Counted from the stretch's first letter, positions 1-7,332 are shown. The stretch: 13,772 bases of DNA from RUG11867 sp964553435 (GCA_964553435.1 CAZKKM010000043.1:1-13772); one strand, 5' to 3'. Notes: generated from the sequence alone by a model not told the origin. Numbers and translations: made by a program.

Positions 1-3
1 CTA

Positions 4-33
4 AGTGTATCAGATGTGTATATCGATTGTCAA
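4..33 (-). promoter_or_regulatory. Possible sigma-A promoter leading out of the window
   Basis: On the minus strand TTGACA (33-28) is followed after 18 bases by TACACT (9-4). The -35 matches the consensus fully and the -10 matches 4 of 6. It lies just downstream of the toxin gene and would drive a gene beyond position 1. The sequence match is the only support; no downstream gene is visible. Confidence 0.3.
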
Positions 34-69
34 TAGATCGACCGATTTTTGAAAGAGCATAAAAAAATG

Positions 70-585
70 CTAAACGAACAGTCCAGCATTTTCGTATTCA
101 TCACATTTCTCTTCCAGCAAAGGAAAGTTGCAACATCTTTCTACCACATTTTTTGGCAGTAGTCCCATTACATATTTTTTATATAGATTTTCTGCTTTAT
201 CGAGAACTTTTCCTTTATGAGAAGTCAACCATCTAAGTTGATTGCGTAGTAGAATAAGCCTCTTTTTCTCTTTATCATCTGTTGGCTGAGTGTTCAAATC
301 GAAAGGAGTATAAATGTTTTCTTTGACCGGAATCATGTTGTTGAGATTGATCACTCCAAGTGTGCCTTCGGCAATTTTTATCAAATCGAGTGAATTTTTG
401 AGGTAGAGGTGCTTAGCTTTAGGACTCGATAAAGGGGCATAGTATTTGCATTTATTTACCGTAAATAAAACGCCTATAAACGGTCTCAATTCTTTGATTC
501 CTTCGTTATAAACCACGCGATTATCGAATTTTCTCAAGTAATCACAATAGTTAGAATCAATTTTGACTATTTTAAAGTTATCCAT
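70..585 (-). CDS. toxN: ToxN/AbiQ-family type III toxin (endoribonuclease)
   Basis: The 171-aa protein resembles ToxN/AbiQ, the toxin of type III toxin-antitoxin systems, an endoribonuclease held inactive by a repeated RNA antitoxin and often acting in phage abortive infection. Visible family marks are YAPLSSPKAKH at residues 49-59 (ToxN has APLTSPK here), LGVINLNNMIP at 76-86, and the C-terminal CNFPLLEEK at 152-160; length and order fit the family. I chose ATG at 585-583 because AGGTGA (595-590) lies 4 bases before it; an in-frame ATG at 603 would add six residues and leaves no room for that site. Upstream on the same strand are a terminator and three 37-bp repeats, the expected antitoxin-terminator-toxin order. 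In known loci the toxin is expressed by leak through that terminator. The family call is firm; RNase activity and phage defence are inferred. Confidence 0.93.
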   Translation of the reverse strand: MDNFKIVKIDSNYCDYLRKFDNRVVYNEGIKELRPFIGVLFTVNKCKYYAPLSSPKAKHLYLKNSLDLIKIAEGTLGVINLNNMIPVKENIYTPFDLNTQPTDDKEKKRLILLRNQLRWLTSHKGKVLDKAENLYKKYVMGLLPKNVVERCCNFPLLEEKCDEYENAGLFV

Positions 586-620
586 AACATCACCTGGACC
601 CATTATATAACATATCGATA

Positions 621-659
621 AAAAAGAAAAGACTCGAGGTCGTTTATTGGCTTCGAGTC
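621..659 (-). terminator. Intrinsic terminator between ToxI RNA and toxN
   Basis: On the minus strand GACTCGA (659-653) pairs with TCGAGTC (637-631) around a 15-base loop, followed by TTTTCTTTTT (630-621). In type III systems such a terminator sets the antitoxin-to-toxin ratio, because only read-through transcripts reach the toxin. The + strand also has a T-run (662-667) after the same hairpin, so it may work in both directions. Confidence 0.85.
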
Positions 660-779
660 GCTTTTTTCATTGCCATTTATCGGGCTGGCTTCACCCACTT
701 TATCAATTGCCATTTATCGGGCTGGCTTCACCCACTTTATTAATTGCCATTTATCGGGCTGGCTTCACCCACTTTTTAT
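631..779 (-). ncRNA. toxI: ToxI-like type III antitoxin RNA
   Basis: This is the predicted antitoxin RNA for the adjacent ToxN-family toxin. Transcribed from the minus strand, it would hold three near-identical 37-base units and end at the terminator hairpin. In the middle unit GGGT (733-730) can pair with GCCC (722-719), and GCCA (726-723) with TGGC (712-709). The two helices interlock as an H-type pseudoknot, the fold known for ToxI-class antitoxins. In known systems the toxin itself cuts the precursor into single-repeat RNAs that wrap round it. The 5' end is not certain; I infer it close to 779 from a weak promoter. No ORF of note lies in it on the minus strand. Confidence 0.85.
669..779 (-). 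repeat. Three 37-bp tandem repeats (ToxI units)
   Basis: Units are 669-705, 706-742 and 743-779. The first 33 bases of each (+ strand) are identical in all three copies; only the last four differ (atca, atta, ttat). The units are contiguous without spacers, so this is not a CRISPR array. Perfect conservation of the core with a drifting linker fits selection on the folded RNA unit. Confidence 0.95.
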
Positions 780-782
780 ATA

Positions 783-823
783 AAATATTCAAAAGAATAT
801 TTCATATCACTAACAAATTAGTG
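783..823. promoter_or_regulatory. Two perfect inverted repeats upstream of the ToxI RNA
   Basis: AAATATTC (783-790) and GAATATTT (795-802) form a perfect 8-bp inverted repeat with a 4-base gap. CACTAA (808-813) and TTAGTG (818-823) form a second 6-bp one. They lie between the end of the surface-protein gene and the RNA repeats and cover the likely promoter. They could be operators, or the distal one a weak terminator for the gene before it, though no T-run follows. Confidence 0.45.
787..816 (-). promoter_or_regulatory. Candidate promoter of the ToxI RNA
   Basis: TTGTTA (816-811) is followed after 18 bases by TTGAAT (792-787), each a partial match to consensus. A start about seven bases on would be near 780, exactly where the first repeat begins. 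The match is weak and the region is AT-rich, so other placements are possible. Confidence 0.35.
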
Positions 824-869
824 GTTGTTATTTTAACATATGATCGAAGTTTTGTCCAGCATTTTGTGA

Positions 870-2447
870 TTACTCGACACGGTACTCGTTTCCGATTGTA
901 CCATCCCCGATCATGGTACTTGCGTATTCTGCGGACAGATTTATGACCGGTGCTACCGCATTTGCACCGTAGTTCACACTAATCATAGTCAAAGCCCCGT
1001 TAGTGTAGACATTGAAAATATCGGAAAAAGAATTATCAAAATTATAAGGGGATAGTGTCCAGTATCGACTACTTGGTCTGTATAAATAATAACTTTGATT
1101 TTCTGTTGCAAACTTTCCACTTCCTGCAGCTACTATCTCATCTGCCGTTATCAATCCTACTGGATATGTCAAAGCCCCATTTCCTTTTTTGTCGTCACTA
1201 ACAGTAAATGCATCGTTCTTCTCTGGACATTTAAATGTCGGTTGAGGATTATTATAATTTGGCCCAGATAAAACTCCCCCTAATCTTGCATATGCTCCAT
1301 ATGCTGTCACATTTTTTCCGTAACCTAATCCTGTATCAGAACTTAAACCTGTTATATCTTTTCCTGGTGTACTTCTATCGTTACAGAATAGAACATCTGC
1401 AACCGCACTGCCGTATCCTGCATCTTCGATGTTCGTCTTGTACCAAGTATCGACTACTTTTTTGATGTCCGAGCTTACAGTATTGGTTTGAGCTTCTGCT
1501 TTTGTTGTCGAAGGTGTAGTCGTTCCTTCGGTCTCATTCGCAGGTCCGTACATCCATCCTACGTACTTAGCATCATCTGAATAATTAAATGACTGTTCGG
1601 TGTGAGTGAATCTATCGGAATCGTTTACTCCATTTTCATGAGCACTCGTTCCATCATAGATTATTCTCAAACTACCGTCTCCATTGATTCTGATTATTCT
1701 CCAATAGAAACCTGCAAATCTGACATAGTTGTTTGTGACTGCTCCTCTGTAGTAATAACTCGTTCCATAGTCGTCTGCCATCTCGTATATGCCTTCATCT
1801 GTCGTGGCAGGATCGGCAAAGTTTGTTTTTGCTCCTTTGGAAGTTACTTTCAGAGTGCTCAATGTATTTTGTGTAGAAGATACTGTATCCGGTTGAAGGA
1901 GTATTCGGCTAGACCAAGTCTTGTTTTGAGCATTGGCCAATGTTCCAGTAGAATTTATCCAAGCACGTATATTGACAGTCTTGGATTCACCTGGTTGCAA
2001 AGTGAATTCGTCGATTTTGTAAGCTGTGGTGTAATCTTCTTCGCTGGGATTAACCGAAACAGCAGAACTCAAAGGTTTTACTTTATCGTCGATACCGATG
2101 CTCACTAAATTGTCAGCAAGGGTACTCGTTTTTAAAACTTCGACTATGACACTTATTCCCGTTGCTCTCGTCGCCTCTTCGCTCGTCACTGTGAACGTGT
2201 AAGGACTCATTTTTAATCCCATCGAATCGGGCATCGGATATGAATTGGTGATGCTTATTCCTTCGTTAACCTCACTGAAACTGATGCGATATCCATCGAG
2301 CATGGCTTTACCTTTGAGAGAATTGACATCGCCATCTTCTTCGATTGTCGTAGTAAAATATGCGAAACTGATGCTCGCAATAGTCACGAGAGCCATAATA
2401 GCTGCGATGAGCATCATCAATTTAAAAGTTTTGTTTTCTTCCTTCAT
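870..2447 (-). CDS. Secreted or surface protein with C-type-lectin-like or DUF6273-like C-terminal domain (paralog A)
   Basis: The 525-aa protein has a charged N-terminus, a hydrophobic segment at about residues 9-29 and SFAYFT at 27-32, a pattern seen in SipW-type signal peptides of TasA/camelysin-like proteins. A beta-rich, Ser/Thr-rich stretch follows (about 30-200). The C-terminal part has YYYRGAVTNNYVRFAGFYWR (231-250), two Cys (355, 407) that might form a disulfide, WTLSP (463-467) and the end motif VAPVINL (498-504), as in DUF6273-like and other C-type-lectin-fold proteins. No LPXTG anchor is seen. Residues from about 200 match paralog B (12663-13772) closely, except a patch at 468-483. 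AGGTGA (2461-2456) serves either GTG at 2450 or the chosen ATG at 2447. It has its own strong promoter. Export is well supported; ligand binding is inferred from fold resemblance only. Confidence 0.8.
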   Translation of the reverse strand: MKEENKTFKLMMLIAAIMALVTIASISFAYFTTTIEEDGDVNSLKGKAMLDGYRISFSEVNEGISITNSYPMPDSMGLKMSPYTFTVTSEEATRATGISVIVEVLKTSTLADNLVSIGIDDKVKPLSSAVSVNPSEEDYTTAYKIDEFTLQPGESKTVNIRAWINSTGTLANAQNKTWSSRILLQPDTVSSTQNTLSTLKVTSKGAKTNFADPATTDEGIYEMADDYGTSYYYRGAVTNNYVRFAGFYWRIIRINGDGSLRIIYDGTSAHENGVNDSDRFTHTEQSFNYSDDAKYVGWMYGPANETEGTTTPSTTKAEAQTNTVSSDIKKVVDTWYKTNIEDAGYGSAVADVLFCNDRSTPGKDITGLSSDTGLGYGKNVTAYGAYARLGGVLSGPNYNNPQPTFKCPEKNDAFTVSDDKKGNGALTYPVGLITADEIVAAGSGKFATENQSYYLYRPSSRYWTLSPYNFDNSFSDIFNVYTNGALTMISVNYGANAVAPVINLSAEYASTMIGDGTIGNEYRVE

Positions 2448-2471
2448 CACTTGAGTTCACCTACTATAACA

Positions 2472-2500
2472 ATTATATCGCACTATGAAAGCTAAGTCAA
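2472..2500 (-). promoter_or_regulatory. Strong sigma-A promoter of surface protein A
   Basis: TTGACT (2500-2495), an exact 17-base spacer, and a perfect TATAAT (2477-2472). It starts right after the stop codon of the M16 peptidase gene and gives a leader of about 18 bases that carries the ribosome binding site. It is the best promoter in the window. No terminator separates it from the upstream operon, so some read-through is also likely. Confidence 0.85.
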
Positions 2501-2501
2501 A

Positions 2502-3785
2502 CTATTCGCTCAATTTATTTATGTAAAATACGCATTCATTGTCAACTTTTATTTTGCCGGCGATGTCGGCGGCAATCTCGAGTGACATATCATCGTATAC
2601 TTCGAGGATGTTTTCGGTTATTCGACCAGTAGAGAGAACATCGTCTTCGATATCTTGGGCGACATCCATGATGTCATTGAAGTGTAAAATAAAGTTAGCT
2701 TTATTCATCTTGATGATTCTTTCGAGCTCTTCTTTTGTGAGTTTGATGTTTTTCAATTCGGACCGTATTTCATCGAGAACTTGTTCCTTATATTCAGTTT
2801 CGACTTCGAAAGAAAGAACGATGTAGTCGTCACGAATTTCACGATTTGCGTAAATGCCACCGATAGTCAGATTTTGTTCGTTTAAACTTTCGTATAAATC
2901 GGAGATCTCACCAAATCTGGCCGTGAGAATGGCATCGAGGTAAATTTTGAGCTGTAAATCTGTATAATTTTTAAATCTTTTTTTGTCGAGTTTGTAGGCG
3001 ACTTTCAATTTGGGAATACTCACATCCATTTGTCTTTCTTCGTAAGGGGTCTCGACTTCTATAGGTTCTGGTACTGTGCGTCGAGTGATACGTTTTTTGG
3101 TTTCTTCTTTGCGAGTGGATTCGACAGATTTTATGATACCGAGAGCTTCCAAAGGAAGGAATTTGCCAGTTAGAACGAGAAACATGTTCGACGGAGTGTA
3201 AAAGGTGTCATAACATTCGCTGAGGATTTCGGCAGTTATTTCTTGAATGTCTTCTTCTGTTCCACTTATCAGGTATTTGTGACCATCGACCTGATTCAAA
3301 TTGTATTCGAGACCGAAGTTCAAAACACTCATAGGTGTATTGTCGTACATGGAGATTTCTTCGGCAATGATGCCTTTCTCTTGACTGATACTTTTCGGTT
3401 TGAATACTGGAGTTTCGACGTATTTTAAAAGGTATTCCAAATTTTCTTTAAATCGATCGGAGGCATTTACTTCATATGATGTATAGTTATAAGTGGTGAA
3501 AGCATTGACCGAACTACCGAGAGTCGAAAAACGTTCGAAAGCGGTATGTCCTTTCTCTTCTTGAAACATCTGATGTTCGAGAAAGTGAGCTGTCCCGTTT
3601 GGAACTTTGGTGAAGTGCTTTTCTCTACCCTTTTTGAATTCGGTGTCGATGCTTCCGAAACGTACATTGTAAGCCAAGTAAAAATTTTTGGCCGTCGGGG
3701 ACGGGTACATGAAAACTTCGAGACCATTCGGCATCTTTTCGTAGTAAATGCATTCGTCTATTCCTTTGTATGTTATCTTTTTCAT
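2502..3785 (-). CDS. M16 family zinc peptidase, YmfH-like (catalytic partner)
   Basis: The 427-aa protein is an M16B metallopeptidase. The inverted zinc motif HFLEH is at residues 67-71 (H67, E70, H71), and the expected third ligand is in the AEEISMYDN stretch about 71 residues later (E142 or E143). Length fits the two-domain subunit of about 420 aa. It follows the other M16 gene with no gap: TAA of that gene is next to this ATG, and its AGGTGA (3794-3789) lies in the end of that gene, so translation is probably coupled. In Firmicutes such pairs (YmfF/YmfH, AlbE/AlbF) are thought to work as heterodimers in which only one subunit binds zinc; AlbE/AlbF act in subtilosin maturation. No peptide precursor or radical SAM gene is nearby here, so the substrate is unknown. 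Confidence 0.92.
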   Translation of the reverse strand: MKKITYKGIDECIYYEKMPNGLEVFMYPSPTAKNFYLAYNVRFGSIDTEFKKGREKHFTKVPNGTAHFLEHQMFQEEKGHTAFERFSTLGSSVNAFTTYNYTSYEVNASDRFKENLEYLLKYVETPVFKPKSISQEKGIIAEEISMYDNTPMSVLNFGLEYNLNQVDGHKYLISGTEEDIQEITAEILSECYDTFYTPSNMFLVLTGKFLPLEALGIIKSVESTRKEETKKRITRRTVPEPIEVETPYEERQMDVSIPKLKVAYKLDKKRFKNYTDLQLKIYLDAILTARFGEISDLYESLNEQNLTIGGIYANREIRDDYIVLSFEVETEYKEQVLDEIRSELKNIKLTKEELERIIKMNKANFILHFNDIMDVAQDIEDDVLSTGRITENILEVYDDMSLEIAADIAGKIKVDNECVFYINKLSE

Positions 3786-5042
3786 TTACTCACCTCTCGC
3801 TTTGTATGTGAGGGCCAATTTCATCTTCTTGGCGACTCCCACTATTTCTTTTAGTTTCACTGTCTTTATCTCGTCGATGCGCTCTTCGATATCGGGAAGT
3901 CCGATCAGATTTTTAAAGACGTACATATCGATGAGACGGTTCGGATTGTCGAGGCTCATGTGAAGACTCGTCTCAAGGAGATTGACAACGTCAAGAAGTT
4001 CTTTCTCTTCGATCGATCCCTTGCGCATGCTGGCCGTAGAGTTGGCAATCAATTTGAGAGCGAGCGAGACATTTTCATCCGCGACTGCCGTATGAAGAAC
4101 GATAAATCTGTCGTATTTTTGATAGTATGTATTGACGTTATAGCAAAGAGAATGTTCCGCACGAAGAGATTTGTATAATTTGCTTTCGAGAGAGCCAGAA
4201 CCCCAAATCATGTTGAAAAGAGGTACAACATAGTCGCGTTCTCTTTCTGTCAGATTGGCAAATGTGTAGAGTTGCACGAGGTTTGTCTGAGTAACTTTTT
4301 TGTTGACCGCTACTGTACGTGTTTTGTTAACAGGTATGTTCGGCAAGTAAACTTCGGCATCGGTTGTAGCTATACTCGAGAATGCGGCATATTTTCTTAT
4401 GATTTTATTCATCTTTTTCATGTCCAAATTGCCTATAAGATAGATATCTCTCGGACTCGTTTCTAAAAATCGACGGTAGAAGTCGTATAACTTTTTAGGT
4501 GTGATGTTAGAAAGTGTCTCGATGTCTCCCTGTGCACTCCAACTGCGCGGATCTTCAGGACAGAGTTCGGCGATGGCTTCCAGTATTGATGCGCCTTTTG
4601 GGTCCTCTTTGATCGCTTCAATTTCGATGGCGAGGTCTCTTTTCATTCGCTCGAAAGTTTGTTCGTCGAATTCGAATTCATCGGCATTCGGATGCAATAG
4701 CATGTCGAAGATGAGTTCGATCGATTCTTCGAGTGTGTTCATGTCGGTGTATACAGGATCGATAAAGTCGATCATCGCATTCGTGATGATCGTATTTCCG
4801 ATACGCGTACTCGTCGCATTGATGCTCGCATTGTAAAGGTCAGCCAAACGTTTTGCGAGGAGCTTCTTCGATGGATACTTTTTGGAATTTTCGAAGAGAA
4901 TGCTCATGAGAAGAGCTATGTATGTCATATTTTCTTTTGTAGCTTCGCTTCTAAATACTACTTCTAAATGCCCACTTTTGAATTTGGATGTCTCTATCGT
5001 GTAGAGATCGTATGTGTCATTTTCAAATCGTTCGTATTTCAT
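3786..5042 (-). CDS. M16 family peptidase homolog, YmfF-like (non-zinc partner)
   Basis: The 418-aa protein is an M16-fold homolog of its downstream neighbour. It has no HxxEH motif, so it cannot bind zinc in the usual way. It keeps C-terminal-domain features of the family, such as GSGSLESKLYKSLRAEHSLC at about residues 290-310 followed by a Tyr-rich strand. In M16B heterodimers the inactive subunit commonly supplies conserved Arg/Tyr residues that help bind substrate; I infer that role here. The ATG at 5042-5040 has AGGTGA four bases upstream. It is 51 bases downstream of sufB with no clear terminator between, so it may share that transcript. Gene order (inactive subunit first, active second) matches ymfF-ymfH. 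Confidence 0.9.
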   Translation of the reverse strand: MKYERFENDTYDLYTIETSKFKSGHLEVVFRSEATKENMTYIALLMSILFENSKKYPSKKLLAKRLADLYNASINATSTRIGNTIITNAMIDFIDPVYTDMNTLEESIELIFDMLLHPNADEFEFDEQTFERMKRDLAIEIEAIKEDPKGASILEAIAELCPEDPRSWSAQGDIETLSNITPKKLYDFYRRFLETSPRDIYLIGNLDMKKMNKIIRKYAAFSSIATTDAEVYLPNIPVNKTRTVAVNKKVTQTNLVQLYTFANLTERERDYVVPLFNMIWGSGSLESKLYKSLRAEHSLCYNVNTYYQKYDRFIVLHTAVADENVSLALKLIANSTASMRKGSIEEKELLDVVNLLETSLHMSLDNPNRLIDMYVFKNLIGLPDIEERIDEIKTVKLKEIVGVAKKMKLALTYKARGE

Positions 5043-5093
5043 AAGTTCACCTTTCTCTAACTTATTATGGCACTTCTCAAGTTTTTTATTAGT

Positions 5094-6395
5094 CTATATT
5101 TCACTCAATAATCTATTTAATTCGACAGCATATTCCATCGGAAGCTCTTTTTTGAAGTCCTCGATGAAACCGGCTATGATGAGTTCTTTTGCTCGTTCTT
5201 CGGAAAGTCCTTTGCTCATGAGGTAGAAAAGTTTTTCTTCGCTTATCTTGGAAACACTTGCCTCGTGTTCCAAAATCGAATCTGGATTGGAGATGATGTT
5301 CAAAGGATACGTATCGCTCTTGCTTTCTTCGTCCAAGATAATGGTGTCACATTTGACGAAGGCTTCCGAGCCAGTGGCACCTTTGGTTATCTTCACTTCT
5401 CCACGATAGTTGGCTATTCCACCTTCGGAAGCGATCGATTTGGAAATTATCTTGCTTTTGGTATCTTTTCCAATATGTATCATCTTGGCACCGGCATCTA
5501 AGACTTGTCCTTTTTTTGCGTAGGCGATGCTTATCGAATTGCCGCGAGCTCTTTCGCCTTTTAGAATGCAAGACGGATATTTCATCGTCACCCCACTGCC
5601 TATATTTCCATCGACCCATTCCATGAGTCCTCCACTTTCGACGATGGCTCGCTTAGTGACGAGGTTGTAGACGTCTTTACTCCAGTTCTGGATAGTCGAA
5701 TATCGCATGTGAGCATTTTTTCCGACGTAGATTTCGACTACTCCGGCATGTAACGAGTTGACAGAATAACTCATCGCCGTGCATCCTTCGATGTACGAAA
5801 GATCGGAATCGTCATCGACGATGATGATGGTCCTCTCGAATTGTCCCAAAGCCATCGAGTCGATGCGAAAATAACTTTGAAGTGGTCTATCCAACTTCGT
5901 ATGAGGTGGAATGTAGATGAAAGATCCACCACTCCAAAGTGCTCCGTTTAAGGCTGTAAACTTGTTTTCGTCGTATTTGACCAAATTATTGAAATATTTG
6001 TAGAAGAGTTCGGGGTATTTCTTCAAAGCATCGTCAGTGCTCATGAAAATGATGCCTGCTTCCTCGAGTTCGCTTCCCAATTTATGATAGATGACTTCGC
6101 TTTCGTATTGATTTGTCACTCCATCCAAATATTTTTTTTCTGCTTCGATAACACCGAGACGGTCGAACGTGTTCTTTATTGCACAGTTAACTTTATCCCA
6201 ATTGCTCACAGGTTCTTGCGATTTTTTATAATAGTTCAATGAAGAAAAGTCGATATCGAGAGTGGGCCCGAACCTGGGCATATCCAGTTCATTAAATTTT
6301 TTAAGTGACTTTATTCTGAACTCGCACATCCATTCAGGTTCGCCCTTTTTGGTACTTATATTTCTAACTGTTTCTTCGCTCAATTCTGTATACAT
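5094..6395 (-). CDS. sufB: Fe-S cluster assembly scaffold protein SufB
   Basis: SufB is the scaffold subunit of the SufBCD complex that builds Fe-S clusters in the cytoplasm. The 433-aa product follows Bacillus SufB along its whole length: WSGGSFIYIP (154-163), QFERTIIIVD (185-194), EGCTA (203-207), NVYNLVTKR-like DVYNLVTKR (241-249), FVKCDTIILD (346-355) with C349 in the position usual for the cluster-linked cysteine, LEHEA (375-379) and the C-terminal ELPMEYAVELNRLL. It is about 30 residues shorter than Bacillus SufB, all at the N-terminus. ATG at 6395 follows AGGTGA (6406-6401), and a TAG just upstream in frame rules out a long extension. The GTG at 6404 overlaps that binding site and is unlikely. 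sufC, sufD, sufS and sufU are not in the window; the gene before it is unrelated. Confidence 0.96.
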   Translation of the reverse strand: MYTELSEETVRNISTKKGEPEWMCEFRIKSLKKFNELDMPRFGPTLDIDFSSLNYYKKSQEPVSNWDKVNCAIKNTFDRLGVIEAEKKYLDGVTNQYESEVIYHKLGSELEEAGIIFMSTDDALKKYPELFYKYFNNLVKYDENKFTALNGALWSGGSFIYIPPHTKLDRPLQSYFRIDSMALGQFERTIIIVDDDSDLSYIEGCTAMSYSVNSLHAGVVEIYVGKNAHMRYSTIQNWSKDVYNLVTKRAIVESGGLMEWVDGNIGSGVTMKYPSCILKGERARGNSISIAYAKKGQVLDAGAKMIHIGKDTKSKIISKSIASEGGIANYRGEVKITKGATGSEAFVKCDTIILDEESKSDTYPLNIISNPDSILEHEASVSKISEEKLFYLMSKGLSEERAKELIIAGFIEDFKKELPMEYAVELNRLLSEI

Positions 6396-6413
6396 GTGTA
6401 TCACCTATTCATA

Positions 6414-6434
6414 AGTATAACACTTTTCGAAAAG
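6414..6434 (-). promoter_or_regulatory. Possible sufB promoter with a 12-bp palindrome
   Basis: TATACT (6419-6414) fits a -10 about 18 bases before the sufB ATG. The perfect palindrome CTTTTCGAAAAG (6423-6434) lies just upstream, inside the spacer. No good -35 is visible because that position is in the T-tract of the preceding terminator. The palindrome could be an operator or only the end of that T-tract. Confidence 0.35.
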
Positions 6435-6455
6435 AAAAGAAACTTCAGCGAAGTT
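6428..6455 (-). terminator. Intrinsic terminator overlapping the stop codon of the 6445-7332 gene
   Basis: AACTTC (6455-6450) pairs with GAAGTT (6446-6441) across a 3-base loop, then TTTCTTTTCTTTT follows (6440-6428 region). The TGA stop (6447-6445) is inside the hairpin. The loop is tight and the stem short, but position and T-tract are convincing. Confidence 0.65.
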
Positions 6456-7332
6456 CCTTGGGATTCATGAGCAGACGTTTGTGATTTTGAAATTCTTTGC
6501 ATTTTTGATTATACTGAACACTGTTTATATCGAGTCCCAAAAACATTCTCTCATCGAGAGTGATGGTCTCTCCATCGAAGGGATTCGATCTTTCAAAACT
6601 ATACCCCATATTTGCAAAATAATGCATTGTAGGCGACAATGTCGTGTGGTAAGCATGCAAAGTCATGTTCATCTTGCGTCCTTCTTCGTAGGCATAGAGC
6701 AATTTGAAATCCGAGTCTTCGTGAGCATACATGCTTCTTAGCAACACGAGCGAAGAGTTTATCGTTTCGATATCTGCCATCCGTTGGCCGGGAGCAAAGT
6801 CGAGTAAAGATGTATATTTGTTTTCTATTTTTCTCTTTTGGGCAGTTACATGTATAGAATGGGCTATTTTCTCGAGTATATTCATGTTTTCGGGACGACG
6901 AATCTTCAGCGAAAGAGCATCGATGCTCGATGCGATAATGCGAGTTTTAATCGAATCATCTTTCGAATCCAATGCCTTTTCCTGAGCAGCAAATTCTGTC
7001 TCCTCATAGACGATTTCGGCAACAGCCAAAAGTATCAAATAACGTCGCTCGATATCCTTGAATTCACATCCGAGATCGCCCTTGAGTGTATGTATGAGAT
7101 GTTTTATGAGTGGCCAGCTGATTTGAATTCCGACTTTGCCTTCGCCTTTTAAATAACTGGCGACATTTTCATCGTTCGCTGTGCGTGTCATCTTAATTCG
7201 ATTACAATCGATATAATCTTCGAGTTTTCTTTGTGAAACTATGATTTCGAAGAGAGTTCGAATGTACTCTTCGTCGGGTTCTCTGTGTTCGGCGATGTAA
7301 GTGCGAATAAGTTTCAAAATTTCTATTTCCAT
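6445..7332 (-). CDS. Protein of unknown function, mostly helical, 295 aa
   Basis: I do not recognise this protein. It is rich in Glu, Lys, Ile and Leu, looks soluble and mainly alpha-helical, and has no signal peptide, membrane segment or metal motif that I can see. Its start overlaps the end of the preceding gene by 10 bases, with AGAGGA a few bases before the ATG and inside that gene, so the two are probably made together and may act together. The C-terminal third has a Tyr/His/Met-rich stretch (HAYHTTLSPTMHYFANMGYS, about residues 227-246). It ends at a terminator that contains its stop codon. Its binding site differs from the AGGTGA used by most genes here, as expected when it must fit within another coding sequence. 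Confidence 0.85.
   Translation of the reverse strand: MEIEILKLIRTYIAEHREPDEEYIRTLFEIIVSQRKLEDYIDCNRIKMTRTANDENVASYLKGEGKVGIQISWPLIKHLIHTLKGDLGCEFKDIERRYLILLAVAEIVYEETEFAAQEKALDSKDDSIKTRIIASSIDALSLKIRRPENMNILEKIAHSIHVTAQKRKIENKYTSLLDFAPGQRMADIETINSSLVLLRSMYAHEDSDFKLLYAYEEGRKMNMTLHAYHTTLSPTMHYFANMGYSFERSNPFDGETITLDERMFLGLDINSVQYNQKCKEFQNHKRLLMNPKELR

Noticed and set aside
602..607. TATAAT as a private promoter for toxN
   Set aside because: A start from it would fall at about 595, on the ribosome binding site, and the -35 position lies in the T-tract with no match.
669..779. CRISPR-like array
   Set aside because: The repeats are contiguous with only 4-base linkers and no unique spacers, no cas gene is near, and the toxin next to them explains them.
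647..946. 99-aa + strand ORF over the repeats
   Set aside because: Its repeated peptide is only the 37-bp repeats read on the other strand; it has no ribosome binding site and runs into the surface-protein gene.
1602..2108. Long + strand ORFs inside minus-strand genes
   Set aside because: They lack ribosome binding sites and recognisable domains, and lie opposite well-supported genes.
870..2447. Full diversity-generating retroelement
   Set aside because: There is no reverse transcriptase, template repeat or accessory gene in the window; only the variable patch is kept as a finding.
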